In this document: one piece after another, positions 37,187-45,702 of the stretch | Layout of the letters: every line of letters begins with the position of its first letter | How positions within the stretch are numbered: the first letter of the stretch is position 1 | NCBI GenBank assembly: GCA_017307375.1 | Contig: JAFKFH010000016.1 | Coordinates: 1-64,000, forward strand | Direction of reading: 5' to 3' | Length of the DNA: 64,000 bases | Source: Alphaproteobacteria bacterium | Lineage (GTDB): Bacteria; Pseudomonadota; Alphaproteobacteria; Ferrovibrionales; Ferrovibrionaceae | Position numbers and translations under genes: made by a program | Notes under the pieces: model-generated | Database searches by the model: none | What the model was told of the DNA's origin: nothing | Seen by the model: the letters and a program-made list of their open reading frames with translations, nothing else

Positions 37187-38179
37187 TCAGGTTCCCTTGA
37201 CTGACGTGGTGAGGCGGCCGTCGCGCAGCCGCGGATCGATGGCGAGATAGGCGAGGTCGACGACCAGGTTGATGGTCACGAAGACCAGGGCGATCAGGCA
37301 GAGATAGGCGGCCATGACCGGCACGTCGGCGAAGGCGACCGACTGGGCGAACAGGAGGCCCATGCCGGGCCACTGGAATACCGTCTCGGTGATCAGCGCG
37401 AAGGCGATGATCGACCCGAGCTGGAGGCCGATGATGGTGACGACCGGCATCAGCGCGTTGCGCAGCGCATGGCGGAAATAGACGGCGGCGGGCTTCAGGC
37501 CGCGGGCGCGCGCGAACTTGACGAAATCGGTCCGCATCACCTCGAGCATCTCGGCGCGCACGAGCCGCAGCACGAGGGCGAGCTGAAACAGGGCCAGCGT
37601 AATCCCGGGCAGCACCAGATGGCGCCAGCCGTCGACGGTCAGGAAGCCGGTGCGCCACCAGCCCAGTGCGACGGTGTCGCCCCGGCCATAGGAGGGCAGC
37701 CAGCCCAGCGTCACCGAGAAGACGAGGATGAGGAGCACGCCCAGGAAGAACGTCGGCAGCGAGATCCCGACGAGCGAGAGCGTCAGCAGACTGCGCGAGA
37801 CGAGGCCGCGCCGCACGATCGCGGTGCGTACGCCCAGCGGCACCCCGACCAGGATGGCGAGGCCGGCGGCGAACAGGCTGAGCTCGATCGTCGCGGGCAC
37901 CCGCTCGGCCAGCAGTTCGGCCACCGGCCGGCCGAGCTTGAGCGAGCGACCGAAATCCCCGTGCGCCGCCTGCTCGAGGAAGCGGAGATACTGGATGTAC
38001 GCCGGCTGGTCGAGGCCCAGCGCGGCCGCGACCCGGGCGCGATCGGCCGCGGTCGCATCCTGGCCCAGCATCTGCGTGACCGGATCGCCGACGAAGCGGA
38101 ACAGCACGAAGGCGATCAGCGACACCACCAGCATCACCACGACGGCCTGGAACAGACGGCGCGCGAGGTAGAGCAGCAT
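37187..38179 (-). CDS. Dpp/Opp-type ABC transporter permease (DppB-like), 330 aa
   Basis: N-terminal YLARRLFQAVVVMLVVSLIA helix, FVGDPVTQMLG, FLEQAAHGDFGRSLKLGRP and the EAA loop ARGLKPAAVYFRHALRNAL are all DppB hallmarks. There are six membrane helices. It shares one base with the binding-protein stop. Its normal neighbour dppC is displaced by the M20 amidohydrolase gene. Confidence 0.93.
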   Translation of the reverse strand: MLLYLARRLFQAVVVMLVVSLIAFVLFRFVGDPVTQMLGQDATAADRARVAAALGLDQPAYIQYLRFLEQAAHGDFGRSLKLGRPVAELLAERVPATIELSLFAAGLAILVGVPLGVRTAIVRRGLVSRSLLTLSLVGISLPTFFLGVLLILVFSVTLGWLPSYGRGDTVALGWWRTGFLTVDGWRHLVLPGITLALFQLALVLRLVRAEMLEVMRTDFVKFARARGLKPAAVYFRHALRNALMPVVTIIGLQLGSIIAFALITETVFQWPGMGLLFAQSVAFADVPVMAAYLCLIALVFVTINLVVDLAYLAIDPRLRDGRLTTSVKGT

Positions 38180-39747
38180 CAGTCGACCTTGAAGAACGCC
38201 AGGTTGACGCGGTTGTCGATCTGCAGCGGCGTCGCTACGGTCTTCTTCATCCCCCAGACGATGCCCTGCTGGTAGAGCGGGATGTGGCCGATGTCTTCCC
38301 GATGAAGGGTCAGCGCCTTGGTCACCAGCGCCGTGCGCCTGGTCGGATCCATCTCGCTCAGGCTGGCGCGGATGGTGCGGTCGACCTCGGCATTCGAATA
38401 ACCGCCGACATTCCACTGGCCCTGGTCGCCGCGCTGCGAATGGATCATCACGCTGAGCGTGTTGTAGGCGTCCATGTTGACCGGCGTGTAGCCGAAGAAG
38501 TTCAGGCTGGTATCCTTCGAGCCGATCTTGGGAAAGAAGCGTGACGACGGCATCGCATCCAGCGTCACCTTGATGTCGATACGGGCCAGCATGCCGGCCA
38601 GGGCCTGGCAGACCCGCTCGTCGTTGACATAGCGGTCGTTCGGGCAGTCGAGCGTGACGCCGAAGCCTTCGGCATAGCCGGCTTCGGCCATCAGCGCTTT
38701 GGCGGCGGCGACGTCATAGGGCCAGGCGCGTGGCTGCAAAGCGGGATCGACGCTGTTGACGCCCGGCGCGATCATGTTTCCGGTCGGTACGGCCGTGCCG
38801 CGCATGATCCGGGCGTTGATCGCGGCCATGTCGATCGCCTGGTACATCGCCTGGCGGACGCGGCGGTCCTTGAACGGGTTGCGGCCCTTCACCGTCGAAT
38901 ATAGCAGTTCGTCGCGCGCGACATCGAGGGCCAGGAACATCGTGCGGATCTCCGGACCCTGCAGCAGTTTCAGGCTCGCGGTCTTCTCGACCCGGTCGAT
39001 ATCCTGCACCGGCACCGGATAGGCGAAGTCGACTTCGCCCGACAGCAGCGCGGCGATGCGGGTGGCAGGGGCCGCGATCCGCACCATCGTCGCTTCGGTG
39101 ATGTTGTGGCGCGGCTTGTCCCACCAGCCGGGATCGGCCGACAACACCGTCTTGACGTCGACGTCGCGCGATTTCAGCCGGAACGGCCCCGTGCCGTTGG
39201 CATGCCTGGTCGCGTAGTTCTCCCTGGACTGCTTCAGGTCGGCCGGCATCTGCGCGTTGTTCTGCTCCGACCAGGCACGCGACATGATCCGGATTTCCGG
39301 CAGCGACTGGATCAGCGCGGCATTGGGGAAGGCGGTGACGATGTCGACCGTCAGCGGGTCGACCGCCTTCACCGCGGTGATCGAGGCGGCGAAGACCTTC
39401 ATGTCGGAGGTTTCCGACATGGCGCGGCGGAACGAGAAGGCGACATCGTCGGCGGTAAACGGCTGGCCGTCGTGGAACTTGACGCCCGGGCGCAGGGCGA
39501 AACGCCAGATCGTCGGTTCCGGCTGCGTCCAGGACAGCGCCAGCGCGGGCTCGATCCTCATTTCCGCATCCCGGCGCACCAGGCCTTCATAGATGTGCTG
39601 CAGCACCGTCAGGGTCATGCCGTGGTTGAAGGCATGCGGGTCCATCGTCGCGGCATCGTCCTGCGACGCCCAGATCAGGGTCTTCGCCGCGGCCGGCCCG
39701 GCCAGCAGCGTCATGCCGACAAGGGCCGCGATCATCGTCTTGCGCAT
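38179..39747 (-). CDS. Dpp/Opp-type ABC transporter substrate-binding protein, 522 aa
   Basis: Sec signal MRKTMIAALVGMTLLAGPAAA with cleavage after AAA, then the SBP family-5 pattern (ASQDDAATMDPHAFN, IYEGLVRRD, FALRPGVKFHDGQPFTADDV). It is periplasmic and determines what operon B takes up; family-5 proteins bind peptides, opines, glutathione or other amides. First gene of operon B, divergent from the TetR gene. Confidence 0.92.
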   Translation of the reverse strand: MRKTMIAALVGMTLLAGPAAAKTLIWASQDDAATMDPHAFNHGMTLTVLQHIYEGLVRRDAEMRIEPALALSWTQPEPTIWRFALRPGVKFHDGQPFTADDVAFSFRRAMSETSDMKVFAASITAVKAVDPLTVDIVTAFPNAALIQSLPEIRIMSRAWSEQNNAQMPADLKQSRENYATRHANGTGPFRLKSRDVDVKTVLSADPGWWDKPRHNITEATMVRIAAPATRIAALLSGEVDFAYPVPVQDIDRVEKTASLKLLQGPEIRTMFLALDVARDELLYSTVKGRNPFKDRRVRQAMYQAIDMAAINARIMRGTAVPTGNMIAPGVNSVDPALQPRAWPYDVAAAKALMAEAGYAEGFGVTLDCPNDRYVNDERVCQALAGMLARIDIKVTLDAMPSSRFFPKIGSKDTSLNFFGYTPVNMDAYNTLSVMIHSQRGDQGQWNVGGYSNAEVDRTIRASLSEMDPTRRTALVTKALTLHREDIGHIPLYQQGIVWGMKKTVATPLQIDNRVNLAFFKVD

Positions 39748-39835
39748 CGGGAACGCCTCCTCTGTTCGCCGTTTCCATTTCCGGACGCGGCGTCGGTTGT
39801 CTGGTTTTGCGTTGGCGTCGCAGGCTCGGCTAACT

Positions 39836-39891
39836 TACGCACCGGACCGTTGACGATGTTCAATTCACATACGCAACGGTCCGTATGTCAA
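39836..39891. promoter_or_regulatory. Repeated operator-like elements and promoter between operon B and tetR
   Basis: TACGCACCGGACCGT (39836-39850) and TACGCAACGGTCCGT (39870-39884) are direct repeats, 13 of 15 bases identical, 34 bp apart; each contains a CGGwCCG palindrome. The second also lies inside ACATACG-N8-CGTATGT (39867-39888). A perfect TTGACA (-35) for operon B reads on the minus strand at 39891-39886, so a bound repressor would cover that promoter. Confidence 0.6.
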
Positions 39892-39913
39892 GTCGATTTT
39901 CCAAGGGGGGACA

Positions 39914-40546
39914 GTGCGTCCGGAGCCAAGGGGTGAAGACGACAAGCGCGGCGGCCGCACCGGTCGGCCGCGCGACGAGGCAGTCCAGCGGGCGCTGATC
40001 GGCGCCGCGACCGACCTGCTGCGCGAGCGCGGCTATCGCGCGCTGTCGATGGAGGGGGTGGCGGCGCGGGCGGGCGTCGCCAAGCAGAGCGTCTATCGCC
40101 GCTGGCCGTCGAAAGGCGCGCTGCTGGTCGACATCTACATGGAAGGCATGGGCGAGGAGAGCCTGCCGGCCGCGTCGGGCCATGGCGTGATCGCCGACTT
40201 CCGCGCCTATCTTGGCCAGACGGTCGAGCGTCTGAAGGATGTCGCCTGGGCCAACACGCTGCGCAGCCTCGTCGCCGAGGCGCAGAACGATCCCGATCTT
40301 GCCGCGCTGATGGTCGAGCGTGTGGTCGAGCCGCGCCGCCAGGCCGGGCGCCACATCGTGGCCCAGGCGATCGCCGCCGGCGAGTTGAGCCCCGATTTCG
40401 ACGTGGAGACGGTGCTGGATTTCGTCTTCGGCGCGATCTGGTACCGGCTGCTGCTCGGCCACGCCGCCGTCACGACGGAATTCGTCGAGCGCATGCTGAG
40501 GCAGCTGTTCCCCGCACCGGTTTTGCCGCGCCGCACAAAAGGTTAA
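39914..40546 (+). CDS. TetR-family transcriptional regulator, 210 aa
   Basis: HTH at the N-terminus: AVQRALIGAATDLLRERGYRALSMEGVAARAGVAKQ is split over helix 1 and the helix-turn-helix, ending SVYRRWPSKGALLVD. The ligand domain is of the TetR C-terminal type 33-like length. The start is GTG with GGGGGG four bases upstream. It is divergent from operon B across 166 bp holding repeated palindromes, so it very likely represses itself and operon B and is released by the substrate or a product. Confidence 0.88.
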   Translation: MRPEPRGEDDKRGGRTGRPRDEAVQRALIGAATDLLRERGYRALSMEGVAARAGVAKQSVYRRWPSKGALLVDIYMEGMGEESLPAASGHGVIADFRAYLGQTVERLKDVAWANTLRSLVAEAQNDPDLAALMVERVVEPRRQAGRHIVAQAIAAGELSPDFDVETVLDFVFGAIWYRLLLGHAAVTTEFVERMLRQLFPAPVLPRRTKG

Positions 40547-40548
40547 TT

Positions 40549-40601
40549 CGTTTACGCGACGTTTATGCAAACCGGCACAGCCGTGCCTCGTTCGTTTACG
40601 C
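40549..40601 (+). promoter_or_regulatory. Three helically phased CGTTTAYGC repeats upstream of the MFS gene
   Basis: CGTTTACGC at 40549-40557, CGTTTATGC at 40560-40568 and CGTTTACGC at 40593-40601. Start-to-start distances are 11 and 33 bp, that is one and three turns, so all copies face the same side of the helix. The outer two extend to an identical 11-mer, TTCGTTTACGC. They lie between tetR and the transporter start and are likely an activator or repressor site. Confidence 0.5.
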
Positions 40602-40688
40602 CTCCCCGTCCTACCGTGAAGGATAGTGGTCCGTCCGCTATCGCCGGTCGGGCCGAAAACGATAACCCATGGAGGAGGGGAACGCGCG

Positions 40689-42395
40689 ATGACGCAAGCG
40701 GCCGATCTGAATGGCGTGGACGCAAGGTCCAGGCCGATGACGCGGGAGGAGAAGAAGGTCATCCTGGCCTCCTCCCTCGGCACGATCTTCGAATGGTACG
40801 ACTTCTATCTCTACGGTTCGCTGGCCGCGATGATCGGGGCCCAGTTCTTCTCGGCCTTCCCGGAAGCGCAGCGGAACATCTTCGCGCTGCTGGCCTTCGC
40901 CGCCGGCTTCCTGGTCCGCCCGTTCGGCGCGCTGGTCTTCGGCCGCGTCGGCGACCTGGTCGGCCGTAAGTATACCTTCCTGATCACCATCGTGATCATG
41001 GGCGCCTCGACCTTCCTGGTCGGCGTGCTGCCGAGCTATGCCACCATCGGCGTCGCCGCGCCGATCATCCTGATCGCGCTGCGCTGCCTGCAGGGCCTGG
41101 CGCTGGGCGGCGAATACGGCGGCGCGGCCGTCTACGTGGCCGAGCATGCGCCGCACGGCCGCCGCGGCTTCTACACCTCGTGGATCCAGACGACGGCGAC
41201 GCTCGGCCTGCTGCTGTCGCTGCTGGTGATCCTGTTCGTCCGCGTCCAGGTCGGCGAGAAGGACTTCGCCGAGTGGGGCTGGCGCATTCCGTTCATCGTC
41301 TCGGTCCTGCTGCTGGCGATATCGGTGTGGATCCGTCTCCAGATGAACGAAAGCCCGGCCTTCCAGAAGATGAAGGCGGAAGGCAAGGGGTCGAAGGCTC
41401 CGCTGTCGGAAGCGTTCGGCCAGTGGAAGAACGCGAAATGGGCGCTGCTGGCGCTGCTCGGCCTCGTCGCGGGCCAGGCGGTGGTCTGGTACACCGGCCA
41501 GTTCTATGCGCTGTTCTTCCTGCAGTCGATCCTGAAGATCGACCTGTTCACCTCGAACGTGCTGATCGCGTGGTCGCTGATCCTCGGCACCGGCGGCTTC
41601 ATCCTGTTCGGCTCGCTGTCGGACCGCATCGGCCGCAAGCCGATCATCCTGGCCGGCTGCCTGATCGCGGCGGTCACCTACTTCCCGCTGTTCAAGTACC
41701 TGACGGCGACGGCCAACCCGACGCTCTACAAGGCGCAGACCGAGCGGCCGGTGGTCGTGACCGCCGACCCGAAGGATTGCTCGTTCCAGTTCAACCCGAC
41801 CGGCACGGCGAAGTTCACCTCGTCCTGCGACATCACCAAGGCGTTCCTGGCCTCCAACTCGGTCAGCTACACCACGGTCGACGGCCCGGCCGGCCAGCCC
41901 GCCAAGATCAAGGTCGGCGATACCGAAATCACCTCGGTGCCGGGCACGGCGCCGGCCGATCAGCTCGCGGCGTTCCGCGCCCAGCTCGGCGCGGCGATCA
42001 CGGCCAACGGCTATCCGGCGGCCAACGATCCGGCCAAGGTGAAGGTGACGTCGTTCTTCGGCGTCTTCAACGGCCAGGCCTTCACCGCGGTCATCATCCT
42101 GACGATCCTGGTGATCTACGTGACCATGGTCTACGGGCCGATCGCCGCGGCGCTGGTCGAACTGTTCCCGACCCGCATCCGCTATACCTCGATGTCGCTG
42201 CCCTATCACATCGGCAACGGTTGGTTCGGCGGCCTGCTGCCGGCGACGTCGTTCGCGATGGTGGCCCAGACCGGCGATATCTTCTACGGGCTGTGGTACC
42301 CGATCGTCATTGCGGTGGCGACCGTGGTGATCGGCGCGCTGTTCGTCCCGGAAACCAAGGATCGCGACATCTTTACCTACGACGGCGAGAAATAA
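40689..42395 (+). CDS. MFS transporter, metabolite:H+ symporter (MHS) type with large periplasmic insert, 568 aa
   Basis: Starts with the MHS signature ILASSLGTIFEWYDFYLYG (about 25-43), followed by GRVGDLVGRKYTFL and RCLQGLALGGEYGGAA, and SDRIGRKPIILAG in the second half. ProP/ShiA/KgtP relatives are about 430-450 aa; here about 117 extra residues (341-457) lie between helices 9 and 10, on the periplasmic side, with two cysteines (364, 380) that could form a disulfide. It probably takes up a carboxylate or betaine-like compound. GGAGGAGGGG precedes the ATG; earlier in-frame codons lack such a site. Confidence 0.88.
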   Translation: MTQAADLNGVDARSRPMTREEKKVILASSLGTIFEWYDFYLYGSLAAMIGAQFFSAFPEAQRNIFALLAFAAGFLVRPFGALVFGRVGDLVGRKYTFLITIVIMGASTFLVGVLPSYATIGVAAPIILIALRCLQGLALGGEYGGAAVYVAEHAPHGRRGFYTSWIQTTATLGLLLSLLVILFVRVQVGEKDFAEWGWRIPFIVSVLLLAISVWIRLQMNESPAFQKMKAEGKGSKAPLSEAFGQWKNAKWALLALLGLVAGQAVVWYTGQFYALFFLQSILKIDLFTSNVLIAWSLILGTGGFILFGSLSDRIGRKPIILAGCLIAAVTYFPLFKYLTATANPTLYKAQTERPVVVTADPKDCSFQFNPTGTAKFTSSCDITKAFLASNSVSYTTVDGPAGQPAKIKVGDTEITSVPGTAPADQLAAFRAQLGAAITANGYPAANDPAKVKVTSFFGVFNGQAFTAVIILTILVIYVTMVYGPIAAALVELFPTRIRYTSMSLPYHIGNGWFGGLLPATSFAMVAQTGDIFYGLWYPIVIAVATVVIGALFVPETKDRDIFTYDGEK

Positions 42396-42422
42396 CGCTC
42401 GATCGATCCCGACCCACTGTCA

Positions 42423-42457
42423 CCGGGGGGCGTGCGCCGCACGCCCCCCCCTTTTTT
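42423..42457 (+). terminator. Intrinsic terminator of the MFS gene
   Basis: GGGGGGCGTG (42425-42434) pairs with CACGCCCCCC (42440-42449), five-base loop, then CC and six T. It is strong for the plus strand. On the minus strand no T-run follows, so it would not stop operon C transcripts in the same way. Confidence 0.88.
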
Positions 42458-42482
42458 GTCCGGACAGCCGGTGAACGGCTGG

Positions 42483-43484
42483 TCAGTGTGGCAGCAATCC
42501 TTCGAAGGCCGCGCGGATCGCCGCAGTACTCAGGCCATACTTCTGGAACAGGTACTGGGCCGTGCCGCCTTCCGAGAAGACATCGCGGACACCGAGGCGG
42601 CCGAACGGCAACGCGATGCCGGCCTCGCTGATCACCTCGGCCACGGCCGCGCCCAGCCCGCCGATGACGCTGTGATTCTCCGCGACCAGCAGCGGCTTGC
42701 CCGTGCGCGCGATGGCGAGCACGCCATCCCGGTCCAGCGGCTTGACGGTATGCGCGTTGACGACGCCGACATCCAGTCCCGCGACGCGCAGGTCATCTGC
42801 CGCCTCCAGGGCCAGCGCGACCATCACGCCGGATGCCAGGATGGTTCCGTCGGCCCCTGACGTGATCGGCTGCAGCTTGCCGAGCCGCGCACGCGGCGTG
42901 CCGGCTGGAATGCAAAGCGGCAGTTCGCCCCGCTTGATCCGCATGTAGACCGGCCCCCTGTGTTCGGCGATTGCCTCGACCAGATCGGCGACCTGGTCGC
43001 CATCGGCCGGTTCGACGACGATCATATTGGGCAAGGCGCGCATGATCGCCACGTCGTCGATCGCCTGATGCGTCGGGCCGCCGGGCGAGGTCAGCCCCGG
43101 CATGAAGCCGACCAGCTTGACGTTCACGTTCGGATAGGCGATCTGCAGGGCGACCTGGTCGAGGGATCGGCGGGTGGCGAAAACCGAGAAGGTGTTGACG
43201 AAGGGGATGTCGCCTTCGCGCGCCATGCCCGACGCGGCGCACATGACGTTGGCTTCGGCCACGCCGAAATTGAAGAAGCGTTCCGGAATCCGGTCGCGGA
43301 ACATGTCGGTCTCGGTCGGGCCGGTCAGGTCGGCGCCGAGGCAGACGACATCGGGGTTGCGCTGCGCCAGGGCGACCAGCGCCTGGCCATACGCCTTCAT
43401 CTTCAGCGGCGTTCCCTGGCGCCAGATCGGCGCCGATTTCGCGATGGTGATGCCCGGTAGCGCGCGCGGTGCACTCGTTGACAT
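42483..43484 (-). CDS. Split transketolase, C-terminal subunit (pyrimidine-binding and C domains), 333 aa
   Basis: Transketolase-like Pyr domain: DVVCLGADLTGPTETDMF, FFNFGVAEANVMCAASGMA with the catalytic Glu of TPP enzymes, then LTSPGGPTHQAIDDVA, and a C-terminal domain ending near the stop. It lacks the TPP-pyrophosphate (PP) domain, which is encoded by the gene just upstream. Split transketolases act in special sugar pathways (for example apulose-4-phosphate or sulfosugar routes) rather than the pentose phosphate pathway. Last gene of operon C. Confidence 0.88.
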   Translation of the reverse strand: MSTSAPRALPGITIAKSAPIWRQGTPLKMKAYGQALVALAQRNPDVVCLGADLTGPTETDMFRDRIPERFFNFGVAEANVMCAASGMAREGDIPFVNTFSVFATRRSLDQVALQIAYPNVNVKLVGFMPGLTSPGGPTHQAIDDVAIMRALPNMIVVEPADGDQVADLVEAIAEHRGPVYMRIKRGELPLCIPAGTPRARLGKLQPITSGADGTILASGVMVALALEAADDLRVAGLDVGVVNAHTVKPLDRDGVLAIARTGKPLLVAENHSVIGGLGAAVAEVISEAGIALPFGRLGVRDVFSEGGTAQYLFQKYGLSTAAIRAAFEGLLPH

Positions 43485-43488
43485 GTTT

Positions 43489-44322
43489 TCAGGCTCCCAG
43501 TTCGGCCAGGGCGCGCTCGGCCGCCTCGGGCGGCAGCTTCAGGAAATGGCTGTAGGTGCCGGCCAGGAACGAAACCCCATGGCCCGGCACGGTCGTCGCG
43601 ACGATCGCGGTGGGTCGCGTCGTTTCCTGGCGCGCCTCATGCAGCGCGCCCAGGATCTGCGGGATCGAGTTTCCATCGATGCTGAGCGTGTTCCAGCCGA
43701 AGGCCCGCCATTTCGCCGCGATGTCGCCCATGTCGATGACGGAATCGGTGCGGCCGTCGACCTGCATGTTGTTGACGTCGATGAAGGCGCAGACATTGGC
43801 CAGCTTGAAGCTTGCGACCGCCATGGCCGCTTCCCAGGTCTGGCCCTCCTGCAGTTCGCCATCGCCGATCACGACATAGACGCGGGACGGCAGGCGGCGG
43901 CGACGCAGGGCGAGCGCCTTGCCGAGGGCGACGGAGAGGCCCATGCCCAGCGAGCCGCAGGTCGCCTCGACGCCCGGCAGGCGTTCCGAGGCGATGATCT
44001 CCATCGGGCTGCCGTCGCGCCCGTATTCCTCCATCAGCTCCATCGGCATGCAGCCGCTCTCGGCGAGGGCGGCGAACAGGCCGACGCCGTAATGGGCGGG
44101 CGACAGAATGAACTGGTCGCGCTCGGTCCAGTCGAGTTCGTCCGGCCGGTAGGCCATCTCATGAAAATAGAGCGCGGCCAGGATGTCGGCGCAGCCGAGA
44201 CCCTGGCCGGCATAGCCTTCGCCCAGCGGGGCGACCATCCGGATGACATGGCGGCGCAGGCGGCGCGCCTTGGCCTCGAGCGCCGCCGGGGGCAGGCCGA
44301 GGCCGCGGGGGGAAATCGACAT
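43489..44322 (-). CDS. Split transketolase, N-terminal subunit (TPP pyrophosphate-binding domain), 277 aa
   Basis: PP domain with RRHVIRMVAPLGEGYAGQG, SPAHYGVGLFAALAE, GSLGMGLSVALGKAL and the TPP motif VIGDGELQEGQTWEAAM ending in NNMQVDG. It pairs with the following 333-aa gene, four bases away, to make one active transketolase. Sequence and splitting match two-gene transketolases used in catabolic operons. Donor ketose and acceptor aldehyde are unknown; the adjacent aminotransferase could supply an aldehyde. Confidence 0.9.
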   Translation of the reverse strand: MSISPRGLGLPPAALEAKARRLRRHVIRMVAPLGEGYAGQGLGCADILAALYFHEMAYRPDELDWTERDQFILSPAHYGVGLFAALAESGCMPMELMEEYGRDGSPMEIIASERLPGVEATCGSLGMGLSVALGKALALRRRRLPSRVYVVIGDGELQEGQTWEAAMAVASFKLANVCAFIDVNNMQVDGRTDSVIDMGDIAAKWRAFGWNTLSIDGNSIPQILGALHEARQETTRPTAIVATTVPGHGVSFLAGTYSHFLKLPPEAAERALAELGA

Positions 44323-44345
44323 CTGATGTTCCTTGATGGCGGGCG

Positions 44346-45680
44346 TCAGTGACCTTGGTTCGACACGGTCTCGCGCAGGGCGGCTTCGAGACGGTCGAGC
44401 CCTTCCCGGGCATCCTCGTCCGACAGCACCAGCGGCGGAGCGAGGCGCACGACGTTGGACAGCGAACCCGAGGGCGGCAGGACGATCAGCCCGTGTCTGG
44501 CGGCAGCGGCGACGACACGAAGCGCCCGGTCCGCGTCCGGTGCCTTCGAGAGGTGGTTGTCGACGAGTTCGATGCCCATCGACAGGCCCATGCCGCGTGC
44601 ATCGCCCACGCCCGGAATTTCCTTCATCCATGCGGCGAAGCGGCCGTGGAAGACCGTGGTCAGATGCTTCGCGCGATCGACCAGCCCCTCGCTGTCGATG
44701 ACGTCGAGCGTCGCAAGGCAGGCGGCGCAGGCCAGCGGGTTGCCGCCGTAGGTCGAGGAGAGGACCCCGGCCGGCAGCGCGTCGAACAGGTCGTGGCGGC
44801 CGATCACCGCGCTCATCGGCACGCCGCTGGCAATTCCCTTCGCGACGCACAGCAGGTCGGGTTCGAAGCCATGGCCCTGGAAGGCGAAGAAGTTTCCGGT
44901 GCGGCCGAATGCCGACTGGACCTCGTCCATGATCACCAGGGCGTCGAGCTTGTCGGCAAGCCGGCGCAGCCGCGTCCAGAAGACCGGTGGTGCCACATGC
45001 GCGCCGCCGGCGCCAAGGAACGGCTCGATGATGATGGCCGCGACCTGGCCGATCGAGTTGATGCGGATCACCTCCTCGGCCATGTCCATGCACAGATTGG
45101 CCCACTGGTCGACATCGAACTCGGCCGGCCGGCGATAGCCGTTCGGGAACGGCACGACGATCGAGCCCGGAACCGTCGGCCCGACCAGCCGCCGGGTGCC
45201 CGGCATGCCGGACAACGACGAGGTGCTGATCGACTTGCCGTGGAAGGCTTCGGAGAACGAGACGATCTCGAAGCGTTTGGTCGCGGCCTTGGCGATCTTC
45301 ACGGCGCTGTCGATGCATTCGGCGCCGGTCGTGCACAGCGCTACGGCATCGAACCGCCCGCCGGCGTAGCCCAGCAGCCGCCTGGCGACTTCTGCCCGCA
45401 GCGGATGCGGGGCGTCATAGCAGTTCAGCAACCTGGCGGCCTGTTCCTGAATCGCCTTGACCACCGTCGGATGGCAGTGGCCGGTGTTGGCGACCAGCAC
45501 GCCCGAGGTGAAGTCGATGAATTCCCGGCCTTCGACATCGCGGATGCGGGCGCCCCGGGCGCTCTCCCACACGATCGAATCGTGGCCCGGCGCCAGCGAC
45601 CACAGGCTGGCCGCTTCGGCGGCCCGATACTCGTCGGAACGCCCTTGGCGCGGCGTCGTCATTGCATCCAATCCATTCAT
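44346..45680 (-). CDS. Class-III pyridoxal-phosphate aminotransferase, 444 aa
   Basis: CTTGAECIDSAVKIAKAAT (phosphate-binding loop), IMDEVQSAFGRTG (Asp252), Schiff-base Lys281 in CVAKGIASGVPMSAV, and SSTYGGNPLACAA. This is the GABA/ornithine/taurine-type branch; it converts a terminal amine to an aldehyde. The start at 45680 (MNGLDAMTT) is chosen because the first in-frame ATG lies inside the upstream ATPase gene; ATG 45662 is also possible. It sits between the importer and the split transketolase in operon C. Confidence 0.88.
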   Translation of the reverse strand: MNGLDAMTTPRQGRSDEYRAAEAASLWSLAPGHDSIVWESARGARIRDVEGREFIDFTSGVLVANTGHCHPTVVKAIQEQAARLLNCYDAPHPLRAEVARRLLGYAGGRFDAVALCTTGAECIDSAVKIAKAATKRFEIVSFSEAFHGKSISTSSLSGMPGTRRLVGPTVPGSIVVPFPNGYRRPAEFDVDQWANLCMDMAEEVIRINSIGQVAAIIIEPFLGAGGAHVAPPVFWTRLRRLADKLDALVIMDEVQSAFGRTGNFFAFQGHGFEPDLLCVAKGIASGVPMSAVIGRHDLFDALPAGVLSSTYGGNPLACAACLATLDVIDSEGLVDRAKHLTTVFHGRFAAWMKEIPGVGDARGMGLSMGIELVDNHLSKAPDADRALRVVAAAARHGLIVLPPSGSLSNVVRLAPPLVLSDEDAREGLDRLEAALRETVSNQGH

Positions 45681-45702
45681 TTTCACTATCCTGGGAGGTG
45701 GG

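Noticed and set aside
42483-44322. Frameshifted single transketolase gene
   Set aside because: The N- and C-terminal halves are separate genes with their own starts, a four-base gap and normal domain borders; two-gene transketolases are a known arrangement.
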